Shown here piece after piece: positions 1 through 14,993 of a stretch of DNA of 64,000 nt. Made by a program: the position numbers and the translations under genes. The notes beneath the pieces are model-generated. The model was not told the DNA's origin. It searched no databases and saw only the letters and a list, made by a program, of their open reading frames with translations. Location of the stretch: assembly GCA_049673305.1 (NCBI GenBank), contig JBATXM010000009.1:84699-148698 (forward strand). The letters are read 5' to 3'. This DNA is from GCA-003244245 sp049673305. GTDB lineage: Bacteria; Actinomycetota; Actinomycetes; Mycobacteriales; Pseudonocardiaceae. The number at the start of each line of letters is the position of its first letter. Position 1 is the stretch's first letter.

Positions 1-354
1 TAACGCCTCGCGGGCCACCGACGCATTTGGATAGGCCATCTCAAACATGACCCGGCCCGGTTTGACGTTGGCTACCCAGTATTCGGGCGAGCCCTTGCCA
101 GATCCCATTCGGGTTTCCGCCGGCTTCTTGGTCAGCGGTCGGTCCGGGAAAATAGTAATCCAGACCTTGCCACCACGGCGGATGTGCCGATTGATCGCGA
201 TCCGGGCCGATTCGATTTGCCGGTTGGTCACGTACGCTGATTCCAAAGCTTGGATCCCGAAGTCCCCGAAGGTGACCTGGGTTCCGCCGGTGGCCATACC
301 CGACCGACCCGGCGAGTGCTGCTTGCGATGCTTGACCTTGCGTGGAACGAGCAC
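1..354 (-). CDS. rplP: 50S ribosomal protein L16 (partial, 3' end outside window)
   Basis: Structural protein of the large subunit near the peptidyl-transferase centre and A-site tRNA elbow. The 118 readable codons begin MLVPRKVKHRKQH and contain the L16 signatures SPGRSGMATGG, RGGKVWI and GSGKGSPEYWVA. The family is about 138 residues, so roughly 20 residues lie beyond position 1. The GTG start lies 3 bases after the rpsC stop, which fits translational coupling within the S10 operon (rpsC-rplP order). Nothing unusual is visible in the part present. Confidence 0.95.
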   Translation of the reverse strand, partial: MLVPRKVKHRKQHSPGRSGMATGGTQVTFGDFGIQALESAYVTNRQIESARIAINRHIRRGGKVWITIFPDRPLTKKPAETRMGSGKGSPEYWVANVKPGRVMFEMAYPNASVAREAL

Positions 355-357
355 GTC

Positions 358-1239
358 TCAGCCCTCCCCATGCCCTGCGGTAACCGTGTCGTCATCAGTG
401 ACGGACTGCGTCGGGCTCGTGATTGGCTCGCTCGGCGAGCTCTCGGTTGGCGCTCCAGCAAGTTCCGCCGCCGCAGCACGACCCGCTTCGGTGGAGGTCC
501 CGGTCGTCCCAGCGGCCCCGGAACGACGCCGGGCAGGGCGCTCTCGCCGGGGCGCCCGAGCCGCAGCAGCCGCTGCAGCCGCAGCGCCTTCGGCGTCGCG
601 CTCGCGTCGCCCACCGACCACGTCACCCTTGTAGATCCAAACCTTGACGCCGATCCGTCCGAAAGTGGTGCGCGCCTCGAAGAGCCCATAGTCGATGTCG
701 GCCCGCAGCGTGTGCAGTGGAACGCGGCCCTCTCGGTAAAACTCAGAACGAGACATTTCAGCGCCGCCCAGCCGCCCAGAGCACTGTACCCGGATCCCTT
801 TGACCTGGGGAGAGCGCATCGCGGATTGGATGGCCTTGCGCATCGCGCGCCGGAAGGCAACCCGGTTGGACAACTGCTCGGCCACCCCCTGGGCGACGAG
901 CTGAGCCTCCGCTTCGGGATTCTTGACCTCGAGAATATTGAGCTGCACCTGCTTGCCCGACAGCTTCTCCAACTCGCCCCGGATCCGGTCGGCCTCCGCG
1001 CCACGACGACCAATCACGATGCCCGGGCGGGCGGTGTGAATGTCCACCCGCACCCGGTCACGGGTACGCTCGATCTCGACCTTGGCAATGCCCGCCCGCT
1101 CCATGCCCTTGGACAGCAACCTACGGATCGCGACGTCTTCCTTGACGTACTCCGCGTACTGCTTGTCGGCGTACCAGCGAGATTTCCAGTCGGTCGAGAT
1201 ACCGAGCCGAAAACCGTGCGGGTTGATCTTCTGACCCAC
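358..1239 (-). CDS. rpsC: 30S ribosomal protein S3
   Basis: Head protein of the small subunit lining the mRNA entry channel. The N-terminal domain (MGQKINPHGFRLGI) is followed by the KH domain (IVIGRRGAEADRIR, about residues 73-86) and the conserved C-terminal domain ending near residue 210. The remaining 80 or so residues are a low-complexity tail with a run of nine alanines, then Arg/Ala-rich and finally acidic Ser/Thr-rich sequence. Actinobacterial S3 often carries a tail, but this one is long (293 aa total). The GTG start shares one base with the rplV TAG stop, so the two are coupled. The tail is unlikely to belong to the ribosomal core fold. Confidence 0.96.
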   Translation of the reverse strand: MGQKINPHGFRLGISTDWKSRWYADKQYAEYVKEDVAIRRLLSKGMERAGIAKVEIERTRDRVRVDIHTARPGIVIGRRGAEADRIRGELEKLSGKQVQLNILEVKNPEAEAQLVAQGVAEQLSNRVAFRRAMRKAIQSAMRSPQVKGIRVQCSGRLGGAEMSRSEFYREGRVPLHTLRADIDYGLFEARTTFGRIGVKVWIYKGDVVGGRRERDAEGAAAAAAAAARAPRRERPARRRSGAAGTTGTSTEAGRAAAAELAGAPTESSPSEPITSPTQSVTDDDTVTAGHGEG

Positions 1240-1697
1240 TAGCGGGCACTCCTTGTCTGGGTAGCCTTCTTGCCGGCGCCTGCCTGCCGACCCGAAGTTT
1301 GCCGACCCGAGCCGGCACGGGACCGGCCGGCGGCACGGCGCTCCGGTACCGCCTCGACCTCCACCGTGATGTGGCTGGTGCGCTTGCGAATCCGGTAAGC
1401 CCGGCCCTGCGCCCGCTCACGAACGCGCTTTAACGTCGGGCCTTCATCCACGAAGGCTCGGGCCAACACGAGAGTGTCGGGGTCGAGGTCGAGGTTGTTC
1501 TGAGCATTGGCCATCGCGCTGGCCAACACTTTCGACACCGGGACGGACGCCGCCTGCGGCGCGAACCGCAACAACGAGAGCGCGTCGTGCACGGGCAGTC
1601 CCCGGATGAGATCGACGACCCGCCTCACCTTACGCGGCGCCATGGGGACCTTCCTGGCTCGCGCGATCGCGCGCAGCGGCAGCTCTTCGGGCTCCAT
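1239..1697 (-). CDS. rplV: 50S ribosomal protein L22
   Basis: Large-subunit protein whose beta-hairpin lines the exit tunnel and is a macrolide-resistance locus. Core motifs are PMAPRKVRRVVDLIRG (about residues 19-34) and GRAYRIRKRTSHITV near residue 110. I chose the ATG at 1697 because AAAGGA lies 6 bases upstream. An in-frame ATG at 1721 has only a weak site, and the open frame further upstream overlaps rpsS. The product is 152 aa, with a 35-residue basic Gly/Arg/Ser tail after the conserved fold. Confidence 0.93.
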   Translation of the reverse strand: MEPEELPLRAIARARKVPMAPRKVRRVVDLIRGLPVHDALSLLRFAPQAASVPVSKVLASAMANAQNNLDLDPDTLVLARAFVDEGPTLKRVRERAQGRAYRIRKRTSHITVEVEAVPERRAAGRSRAGSGRQTSGRQAGAGKKATQTRSAR

Positions 1698-1740
1698 GGC
1701 TTGTCCTTTCGTCACGGTCATGATCCAGTTCTCGCCAAGC

Positions 1741-2022
1741 TCAGCGCCGCCGAGCCCGGCGGTCGTCCTTGATATGACCCCGGAATGTGCGAGTCGGGGC
1801 GAACTCACCAAGCTTGTGACCGACCATCGCCTCGCTGACGAACACCGGGACATGCTTACGCCCGTCGTGCACCGCGATGGTGTGGCCGATCATGTCAGGA
1901 ATGATCGTGGAGCGGCGTGACCAGGTTCTGATGACCTGCTTGGTGCCGGCTTCGTTCTGCGCGTCCACCTTCTTGAGCAGGTGGTCGTCGATGAACGGGC
2001 CTTTTTTCAGGCTGCGTGGCAT
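1741..2022 (-). CDS. rpsS: 30S ribosomal protein S19
   Basis: Small-subunit head protein that contacts S13 and the A-site finger. The full 93-residue sequence has the expected MPRSLKKGPFIDDHL start and the GHKLGEFAPTRTF signature near the C-terminus, at the normal family length. It sits between rplB (17-base gap) and rplV in the canonical S10 operon order, so it is co-transcribed with them. Confidence 0.97.
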   Translation of the reverse strand: MPRSLKKGPFIDDHLLKKVDAQNEAGTKQVIRTWSRRSTIIPDMIGHTIAVHDGRKHVPVFVSEAMVGHKLGEFAPTRTFRGHIKDDRRARRR

Positions 2023-2039
2023 GCTTACATCCCTCCTGC

Positions 2040-2873
2040 TCAGCGTTTCTTACCAGTACGGCGGCGGCGCACGATGAGCGCATCACTGGCCTTGTGGCGC
2101 CGAGTGCGGCCTTCGGGCTTGCCAGCCGGATTTACCGGGTGACGCCCACCGGAGGTCTTGCCTTCACCACCACCGTGTGGGTGATCGACCGGGTTCATCA
2201 CGACACCACGAACCGTGGGACGCTTACCCTTCCAGCGCATTCGGCCCGCCTTACCCCAGTTGATGTTGCTTTGGTCAGCGTTGCCGACCTCACCTACTGT
2301 GGCGCGACACCGAACGTCGACGTTGCGGATCTCACCTGACGGCATCCGTAACTGGCCGTAGGGGCCGTCTTTAGCCACCAGCTGAACACGCGCACCAGCC
2401 GAGCGAGCAATCTTCGCACCGCCACCCGGACGAAGCTCAATCGCGTGCACCACCGTCCCGACCGGGATACTCCGCAGCGGCAGGCTGTTTCCCGGCTTAA
2501 TGTCAGCCTTGGGCCCGTTCTCCACGACATCGCCCTGACGCAGCTTCTCCGGGGCGATGATATAGCGCTTCTCACCGTCAGCGTAGTGCAACAGCGCGAT
2601 CCGCGCGGTGCGGTTCGGGTCGTACTCGATGTGCGCGACCTTGGCCGGCACACCGTCCTTGTCAGCCCGCCGGAAATCGATCAAACGGTAGGCGCGCTTG
2701 TGCCCGCCACCCTGATGCCGGGTGGTGATCCGGCCGTAGGCGTTGCGACCACCCTTGCTGTGCAACGGCCGGACCAATGACTTCTCCGGGTGGTCCCGGG
2801 TGATCTCAGAAAAGTCGGAAACGCTGGCGCCACGGCGGCCCGGAGTCGTCGGCTTGTACTTGCGGATGCCCAT
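2040..2873 (-). CDS. rplB: 50S ribosomal protein L2
   Basis: Primary 23S rRNA-binding protein required for subunit association and peptidyl-transfer activity. The canonical start MGIRKYKPTTPGRRG is the ATG at 2873; an open extension of 15 codons upstream is not conserved and is not used. The key signature NPVDHPHGGGEG, containing the functionally important His, is present near residue 220. The length of 277 aa is exactly typical. It lies 16 bases after rplW in the S10 operon. Confidence 0.97.
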   Translation of the reverse strand: MGIRKYKPTTPGRRGASVSDFSEITRDHPEKSLVRPLHSKGGRNAYGRITTRHQGGGHKRAYRLIDFRRADKDGVPAKVAHIEYDPNRTARIALLHYADGEKRYIIAPEKLRQGDVVENGPKADIKPGNSLPLRSIPVGTVVHAIELRPGGGAKIARSAGARVQLVAKDGPYGQLRMPSGEIRNVDVRCRATVGEVGNADQSNINWGKAGRMRWKGKRPTVRGVVMNPVDHPHGGGEGKTSGGRHPVNPAGKPEGRTRRHKASDALIVRRRRTGKKR

Positions 2874-2889
2874 GTCTATCCGTTCTCGC

Positions 2890-3189
2890 TCACGCGGCCG
2901 GTCCGCCGAAGATCTCAATCGGCTTGCTCTCCGCAGACAACGTCACGATCGCTCGCTTGGTGTCCTTGCGCTTGCCGAAACCGAACTTGCTGCGCTTGCG
3001 CTTGCCAGGACGGTTGAGAGTGTTGACGCTCACCACCTGCACACCGAAGATCTTCTGGATAGCAATCTTGATCTCAGTCTTGTTGGCGTCGGGCGCAACC
3101 ACAAAGGTGTACTTGTGCTGATCCAGCAGCCCGTAGCTCTTTTCTGAGATGACCGGTTTGCGAATCACGTCGCGAGGATCGGGAATCAT
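2890..3189 (-). CDS. rplW: 50S ribosomal protein L23
   Basis: Large-subunit protein at the tunnel exit that docks trigger factor and SRP. At 99 aa it is typical of the family. It contains VIRKPVISEKSYGLL and VNTLNRPGKRKR, the extended loop that reaches rRNA. The ATG start overlaps the rplD stop by four bases (ATGA), so translation is coupled. The C-terminal VTLSAESKPIEIF is also as expected. Confidence 0.96.
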   Translation of the reverse strand: MIPDPRDVIRKPVISEKSYGLLDQHKYTFVVAPDANKTEIKIAIQKIFGVQVVSVNTLNRPGKRKRSKFGFGKRKDTKRAIVTLSAESKPIEIFGGPAA

Positions 3190-3872
3190 CGGGCTGCCTC
3201 CTGCACCGCAGTGACACCGGGCACCTTGGTAGAGCTGGGCCCAGCGAGGAACACCTGCAGAGCGTCCGCAGTGAATACGACATCGTCGTTACACAGTACG
3301 TCGTAGGTGTTGAGCTGATCAGGGGCCAGCACGTGAACTGAAGAAAGGTTGCGCACACTGCGGCGGCCTACCTCGTCAGCCCGGCTGAGCACGATCAGGA
3401 GCTTGGCGCTCTGGCCTGCCAGCGCATCAAGGACCGTGCGAGCAGCCTTGGTGGCCGGCGCATCCCCCGAGACAAGCTCGGACAGCACGTGCACCCGTCC
3501 ATCGCGGGCCCGGTCGGACAGCGCACCGCGCAACGCGGCTGCTTTCATCTTTTTCGGGGTGCGCTGGCTGTAATCACGCGGCGTGGGGCCGTGCGCAACA
3601 CCACCGCCGGTGAACTGGGGTGCCCGCGTCGAGCCCTGACGGGCTCGCCCGGTGCCCTTCTGGCGGTAAGGCTTGCTGCCGCCACCGCTGACAGCGCCTC
3701 GGTTCTTGGTGCTATGGGTGCCTTGTCGTGCCGCAGCGAGCTGGGCAACCACCACCTGATGCATCAACGGAATGTTCGCCGACACGTCGAAAATCTCGGC
3801 GGGCAGCTCCACAGTGCCTGCGGTTGCACCCTCCGGGGTATGGATATCGACCCTTCGCACTGTTGGGCTCAC
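3186..3872 (-). CDS. rplD: 50S ribosomal protein L4
   Basis: L4 binds 23S rRNA with a long loop reaching the exit tunnel, and in some bacteria represses its own operon. The loop motif QKGTGRARQGSTRAPQF lies about residues 72-88, and GPTPRDYSQRTPKKM follows. The 228 aa are slightly longer than the usual 205-215. The GTG start overlaps the rplC stop (GTGA) and its own stop overlaps the rplW start, giving three tightly coupled genes. Confidence 0.96.
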   Translation of the reverse strand: MSPTVRRVDIHTPEGATAGTVELPAEIFDVSANIPLMHQVVVAQLAAARQGTHSTKNRGAVSGGGSKPYRQKGTGRARQGSTRAPQFTGGGVAHGPTPRDYSQRTPKKMKAAALRGALSDRARDGRVHVLSELVSGDAPATKAARTVLDALAGQSAKLLIVLSRADEVGRRSVRNLSSVHVLAPDQLNTYDVLCNDDVVFTADALQVFLAGPSSTKVPGVTAVQEAAR

Positions 3873-4585
3873 CCCTGCGCACCGCCCTTCACTGCCGTCT
3901 TGACCAGCACCAAGCCGCCCTTTGGGCCGGGCAGCGCACCTTTGATCAGCAACAGCCCCGACTCCACATCCACGCGGTGCACGGTGAGATTCTGGGTGCT
4001 CACCCGGACGTTGCCCATCCGACCGGCCATTCGGGTGCCCTTGAATACCCGACTCGGTGTGGCGCAGCCGCCAATCGAGCCCGGCGAGCGGTGCTTGCGC
4101 TGGGTACCGTGGCTAGCTCCGAGACCGGCGAAGCCGTGCCGCTTCATCACTCCAGCGGTGCCCTTGCCCTTGCTGGTACCCACCACGTCAACCACAGCTC
4201 CAGCGGTGAACACCTCGGCGGTGACCTCCTGACCAACCTGGTAATCCGCCGCGTCGGCGGTACGCAGCTCCACCAGGTGACGTCGCGGGGTCACCCCCGC
4301 CGCAGCATAATGCCCGGACACCGGCTTGGTCACCTTGCGCGGGTCGATGGTGCCGTAGGCCAGCTGCACAGCAGAATAACCGTCTTTCTCTGGGATACGG
4401 ATCCGGGTCACCACACACGGCCCAGCCGCTACCACGGTAACCGGGACGATCCTGTTGTTCTCATCGAAGACCTGAGTCATCCCAAGCTTGGTGCCCAGTA
4501 AGCCTCTCACGACCCCTTCCACGGTGTCCTTGGCGATCCCTTGAACAATCGCACTGCCCTGGTGATCTGAATCAGTCGCTGTCAT
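3869..4585 (-). CDS. rplC: 50S ribosomal protein L3
   Basis: L3 is an early-assembly 23S rRNA-binding protein whose loop approaches the peptidyl-transferase centre. Signatures are RGLLGTKLGMTQVFD and GASHGTQRKHRSPGSIGGC with MAGRMGN. The ATG at 4585 (AAGG 8 bases upstream) gives 238 aa with about 25 extra N-terminal residues. A GTG at 4510, preceded by GGAAGGGG, would give the canonical 213-aa form beginning (M)RGLLGTKLG. The choice of start is therefore open, and the shorter form is quite possible. The gene lies 10 bases after rpsJ and overlaps rplD. Confidence 0.92.
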   Translation of the reverse strand: MTATDSDHQGSAIVQGIAKDTVEGVVRGLLGTKLGMTQVFDENNRIVPVTVVAAGPCVVTRIRIPEKDGYSAVQLAYGTIDPRKVTKPVSGHYAAAGVTPRRHLVELRTADAADYQVGQEVTAEVFTAGAVVDVVGTSKGKGTAGVMKRHGFAGLGASHGTQRKHRSPGSIGGCATPSRVFKGTRMAGRMGNVRVSTQNLTVHRVDVESGLLLIKGALPGPKGGLVLVKTAVKGGAQG

Positions 4586-4595
4586 TTTCTCGGCC

Positions 4596-4901
4596 TTACT
4601 GGATATTGACGTCGACGCTGGCCGGCAGGTCGATACGCATCAGCGCGTCCACCGTCTTGGGCGTCGGGTCGAGAATGTCGATCAGCCGCTTGTGCGTGCG
4701 CATCTCGAAGTGCTCCCGCGAATCTTTGTACTTGTGCGGCGAGCGAATAACGCAGTACACGTTCTTCTCGGTCGGCAGCGGCACCGGCCCGACGACACGA
4801 GCTCCGGTGCGCGTCACAGTCTCGACAATCTTGCGCGCGGATGCGTCGATTGCCTCGTGGTCGTAGGCTTTGAGCCGGATGCGGATCTTCTGTCCCGCCA
4901 T
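4596..4901 (-). CDS. rpsJ: 30S ribosomal protein S10
   Basis: First gene of the S10 operon. The product is both a small-subunit head protein and the NusE component of antitermination complexes. The 101-residue sequence begins MAGQKIRIRLKAYDHE and holds the S10 signature in VVGPVPLPTEKNVYCVIRSPH. ATG at 4901 is the only reasonable start. About 100 bases upstream is a good sigma-A-like promoter (5003-5031), so transcription of the ribosomal run 4901-1 probably starts there. Confidence 0.97.
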   Translation of the reverse strand: MAGQKIRIRLKAYDHEAIDASARKIVETVTRTGARVVGPVPLPTEKNVYCVIRSPHKYKDSREHFEMRTHKRLIDILDPTPKTVDALMRIDLPASVDVNIQ

Positions 4902-5002
4902 GGTGGCTTGCCGTCCTGTCAGTCTCGTGCCGCTGGTCTCGTCGTATCAGCCCGTACCTCACCGGTCCCCGCGCTCGGGTGTGTCGCGCCGGGAACCCCG
5001 TA

Positions 5003-5031
5003 ATGGTAAACGATCCGTGATCGCTGACCAA
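5003..5031 (-). promoter_or_regulatory. Candidate sigma-A promoter of the S10 operon
   Basis: On the minus strand TTGGTC (5031-5026) and TACCAT (5008-5003) are separated by exactly 17 bases. This fits the TTGACA / TANNNT actinobacterial housekeeping pattern. It lies in the 163-base gap between tuf and rpsJ and would give a leader of about 95 bases. No attenuator-like hairpin was recognised in that leader. This is motif matching only. Confidence 0.55.
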
Positions 5032-5064
5032 ATCGGGGCTGGACCCTCATGAGCTGGGCTGCGC

Positions 5065-6258
<1,194 letters not shown>

Positions 6259-6410
6259 TGGTCTCGTCCTCCTGGACTTGTTCTGTGGATCCGCCGGACC
6301 CTTAAAGGTCCTGATGTAGCGGCATGTTGTCAGGTGATCTCGGGCGGACCTCCGTCAGGGGCTCCGGTACCCGCTGCTGCGGCTAGTCGCAGCTGGAGAG
6401 AATCACGGCA

Positions 6411-8507
<2,097 letters not shown>

Positions 8508-8542
8508 GAGAATTCATCCCTAGCTGTCTTGAGAGTGGTTCG

Positions 8543-9013
8543 TCACCAGCGATAGTGCGCGAAGGCCTTGTTCGCCTCGGCCATCTTGTGGGTGTCCTCA
8601 CGGCGTTTCACACTCGCTCCGAGGCCGTTGCTGGCGTCGAGTAGTTCATTCATCAGGCGATCCATCATGGTCTTCTCCCGCCGCTGCCGGGAAAAAGTGA
8701 TCAGCCAGCGAAGCGCGAGCGTGGTGGAACGCACCGGACGCACCTCGACGGGGACCTGGTACGTAGCACCACCGACGCGGCGGCTCTTCACCTCGATGGC
8801 AGGCTTGACGTTGTCCAGCGCGCGCTTGAGAGTCACCACAGGATCGGTACCCGTCTTGTCCCGGCAGCCCTCCAAGGCTTGGTACACGATCTTCTCGGCC
8901 ACCGATCGCTTGCCGCGCACGAGAACCTTGTTGACCAACTGGGTGACGACCGGGGATCCGTATACCGGGTCGGAGTGCAGCGGCCGCTTCGGGGCGGGGC
9001 CCTTGCGAGGCAT
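8543..9013 (-). CDS. rpsG: 30S ribosomal protein S7
   Basis: Primary 16S rRNA-binding protein of the small-subunit head, and in other bacteria the translational repressor of the str operon. The 156-aa sequence has the expected MPRKGPAPKRPLHSDPVYGS start, the GGATYQVPVEVRP signature and the HYRW end. Its ATG overlaps the rpsL TGA by one base (TGATG), so translation is coupled to rpsL. Confidence 0.97.
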   Translation of the reverse strand: MPRKGPAPKRPLHSDPVYGSPVVTQLVNKVLVRGKRSVAEKIVYQALEGCRDKTGTDPVVTLKRALDNVKPAIEVKSRRVGGATYQVPVEVRPVRSTTLALRWLITFSRQRREKTMMDRLMNELLDASNGLGASVKRREDTHKMAEANKAFAHYRW

Positions 9014-9387
9014 CAGCCTTTCTCCTTCTTCGCACCGTAGCGACTGCGGGCCTGTTTACGACCCTTCACGCCCTGAGTGTCCAACGATCCACGAATGATC
9101 TTGTAGCGGACACCGGGCAGGTCCTTCACCCGACCACCTCGCACCAGGACGATGGAGTGCTCCTGGAGATTATGACCCTCACCCGGAATGTAAGCCGTGA
9201 CCTCAACCTGGCTGGTGAGGCGCACCCGGGCGACCTTGCGCAACGCCGAGTTCGGCTTCTTCGGGGTCGTCGTGTAAACGCGGGTGCACACGCCGCGCCG
9301 TTGCGGGCTCCCCTTCAGTGCTGCAGTCTTGGTCTTCGCGAGCTTGTCCTCGCGGCCCTTGCGGACCAGCTGCTGGATGGTAGGCAT
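9013..9387 (-). CDS. rpsL: 30S ribosomal protein S12
   Basis: Decoding-centre protein and the classic streptomycin-resistance locus. At 124 aa it has canonical length, with TTTPKKPNSALRK (the Lys corresponding to E. coli K42 is present) and KDLPGVRYKIIRG (Lys corresponding to K87 is present). Both sites are therefore the sensitive, wild-type form. First gene of the str operon; its leader lies in the 380-base gap to the divergent CoA-enzyme gene. Confidence 0.97.
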   Translation of the reverse strand: MPTIQQLVRKGREDKLAKTKTAALKGSPQRRGVCTRVYTTTPKKPNSALRKVARVRLTSQVEVTAYIPGEGHNLQEHSIVLVRGGRVKDLPGVRYKIIRGSLDTQGVKGRKQARSRYGAKKEKG

Positions 9388-9712
9388 GAACCAGCTTTCT
9401 TCAGTGTTCTTGCAGTTCCTGATCTTGCTCTGTCGTCATGTGGTGCCGCGCCATAACCGTGCCACCCAGCCACCGATGCTCTGCATGGCCGGTCACTCCG
9501 TATCCCGCAGTCGGGCGTGTCGCTGTTGACCCAGCGGCTCGATCAGGTAAACCCGACGGGAGCTGGGTGGCACCGGCGCCAGATCCGGAGGTTGGAGTCC
9601 CGAGGAACCCACACCGCCAGTGGTGCGCCATCAGCAGGCATACAGAGCGGCCCGACCGGAGCCGGGACCGAAGACAAGGATACCTGGGACGCTCACCCCG
9701 GGTCAAAACAGG
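9388..9712. other. Divergent intergenic region upstream of rpsL and the CoA-enzyme gene
   Basis: There is no gene in this stretch that I can support. It must carry the str-operon promoter (minus strand) and the promoter of the CoA-transferase-family gene (plus strand). I saw no TTGACA/TANNNT pair with correct spacing that I trust. The open frame running into the plus-strand gene from 9517 lacks a ribosome site and is unlike the family. Confidence 0.5.
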
Positions 9713-9758
9713 GTCTGAACGAGGTTCGGACAGGATCCAAACTAGGGTCCGAACGAGG
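9710..9758 (+). promoter_or_regulatory. Repeated GTCYGAAC boxes, candidate operator
   Basis: Three 8-base boxes sit just upstream of the start at 9769: GTCTGAAC (9713-9720), its inverse GTTCGGAC (9724-9731) and GTCCGAAC (9747-9754). Boxes one and two form a near-perfect short palindrome with a 3-base gap. Boxes one and three lie in a 15-base direct repeat (9710-9724 and 9744-9758) with one mismatch. The arrangement suggests a dimeric repressor or activator site, possibly overlapping the promoter or leader of the gene at 9769. No regulator gene is adjacent. Confidence 0.45.
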
Positions 9759-9768
9759 AGGTGCGCCC

Positions 9769-10872
9769 ATGCCGGGACCACTCGTCGGGCTGCGGGTGAT
9801 CGAGCTGGCTGGGATCGGGCCAGGCCCCCACGCGGGAATGCTGCTGGCCGACTTGGGAGCCGACGTGGTGCGGATCGAACGACCCCTCGAACGCGCCCCG
9901 GGCGCCGGGGACCAGATGCTACGCAGCCGGCGCTCGGTGGTGCTTGACCTGAAGGAACCCGCAGATCGGGAAACCCTGCTGCGGCTGGCGGAGCGGGCCG
10001 ACGTGCTGATCGAAGGCTTGCGTCCCGGTGTCACCGAGCGATTGGGGCTCGGCCCGGTCGACTGCCACGCCCGCAACCCAGCCCTGGTGTACGCGCGGAT
10101 GACGGGCTGGGGGCAGGACGGCCCGCTGGCTGAGCGCGCCGGGCACGACATCACCTACATCGCGCTCTCTGGTGTGCTGCACGCCATCGGGAATGCGGGG
10201 GGCAAGCCGGTGCCACCACTGAACCTGGTGGGGGATTTCGGCGGCGGCTCGATGTTCCTGGTGGTCGGAGTGCTGGCGGCGCTGTGGGAGCGGGAACGGT
10301 CCGGTGCCGGCCAGGTCATCGACGCAGCTATGGTAGACGGGGTCAGCGTGCTGGCCCAGATGTTCTGGTCATTGCGCGCCTGCGGGTTGTGGAGCGATCA
10401 GCGAGGCAGCAACCTGCTCGATTCAGGTGCCCCCTTCTACGACACCTACGCCTGCGCCGACGGTCGCTACGTCGCCGTCGGTGCGTTGGAACCACAGTTC
10501 TATGCGGCGCTGCTGGAGGGCCTTGGGCTCGCCGACCAAGGCCTGCCCGCACAGCTGGACCCGGCGGGGTGGCCCGTGTTGCGCCAACGGTTCACCGACG
10601 CGTTCGCCAGCCGCAGCCGCGATGAGTGGGGGAGCGTATTCGAAGGAACCGACGCCTGCGTGGCACCGGTTTTGTCGTTCGCCGAGGTGCCCACGCACCC
10701 GCATATCGCGGCTCGCGGCACCGTCATCACCCTCGGCGGGGTGCCCCAGGCAGCACCCGCGCCCCGGTTCTCGCGCACCCGTCCCGACCGGCCGGCACCG
10801 CCGCCGAAACCCGGCGCCGACACCGCCGAAGTACTCGCCGCCTGGGGCGTCACCCCTGTTGGTGGTCCTTGA
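9769..10872 (+). CDS. CaiB/BaiF-family CoA enzyme, alpha-methylacyl-CoA racemase type
   Basis: Predicted to epimerise 2-methylacyl-CoA thioesters, as in branched-chain fatty acid or sterol side-chain breakdown. The protein aligns with the racemase subgroup of class III CoA transferases. AGHDITYIALSG places a His at residue 126, and LVGDFGGGSMF places an Asp at residue 156. These are the positions of the catalytic His/Asp of mycobacterial MCR. The start at 9769 is supported by GAGGAGG 7 bases upstream; length 367 aa matches the family. It is a single gene inserted between the str operon and rpoC and converges on rpoC. CoA transfer rather than racemisation cannot be fully excluded. Confidence 0.85.
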   Translation: MPGPLVGLRVIELAGIGPGPHAGMLLADLGADVVRIERPLERAPGAGDQMLRSRRSVVLDLKEPADRETLLRLAERADVLIEGLRPGVTERLGLGPVDCHARNPALVYARMTGWGQDGPLAERAGHDITYIALSGVLHAIGNAGGKPVPPLNLVGDFGGGSMFLVVGVLAALWERERSGAGQVIDAAMVDGVSVLAQMFWSLRACGLWSDQRGSNLLDSGAPFYDTYACADGRYVAVGALEPQFYAALLEGLGLADQGLPAQLDPAGWPVLRQRFTDAFASRSRDEWGSVFEGTDACVAPVLSFAEVPTHPHIAARGTVITLGGVPQAAPAPRFSRTRPDRPAPPPKPGADTAEVLAAWGVTPVGGP

Positions 10873-10883
10873 AGAGCCACCAA
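10859..10883. repeat. 25-base inverted repeat with CTTGAAGAGCC core, convergent gene end
   Basis: The element has 7-base complementary ends (TTGGTGG / CCACCAA) around a core containing CTTGAAGAGCC. It overlaps the last codons of the CoA-enzyme gene and sits in the 25-base gap before the rpoC stop. Near-identical copies occur at 48666-48690 (inverted) and 48780-48804, again at a convergent gene junction. A role as a weak bidirectional terminator or a mobile repeat is possible. Confidence 0.6.
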
Positions 10884-10897
10884 CGCTCCTGACCCGG

Positions 10898-14821
<3,924 letters not shown>

Positions 14822-14993
14822 GTCTCGTTCCTTCTCCCCTGTGTTGTCGAAACCCTGATGTTGCCGAAACCCGGTATGACGCGATCAGGGTGGGGTCCGT
14901 GCGGGGTGTTTCCTGTACTTCGTTTGCTGGTGCGCCCGGCGTGCGGGTGGACGGGAGGACCACCCGCACGCCAGACACGATCTTGAGGAGTTG

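Noticed and set aside
3186..4901. Frameshift in S10 operon because of overlapping genes
   Set aside because: Overlaps are 4-base ATGA/GTGA couplings with intact frames, not errors.
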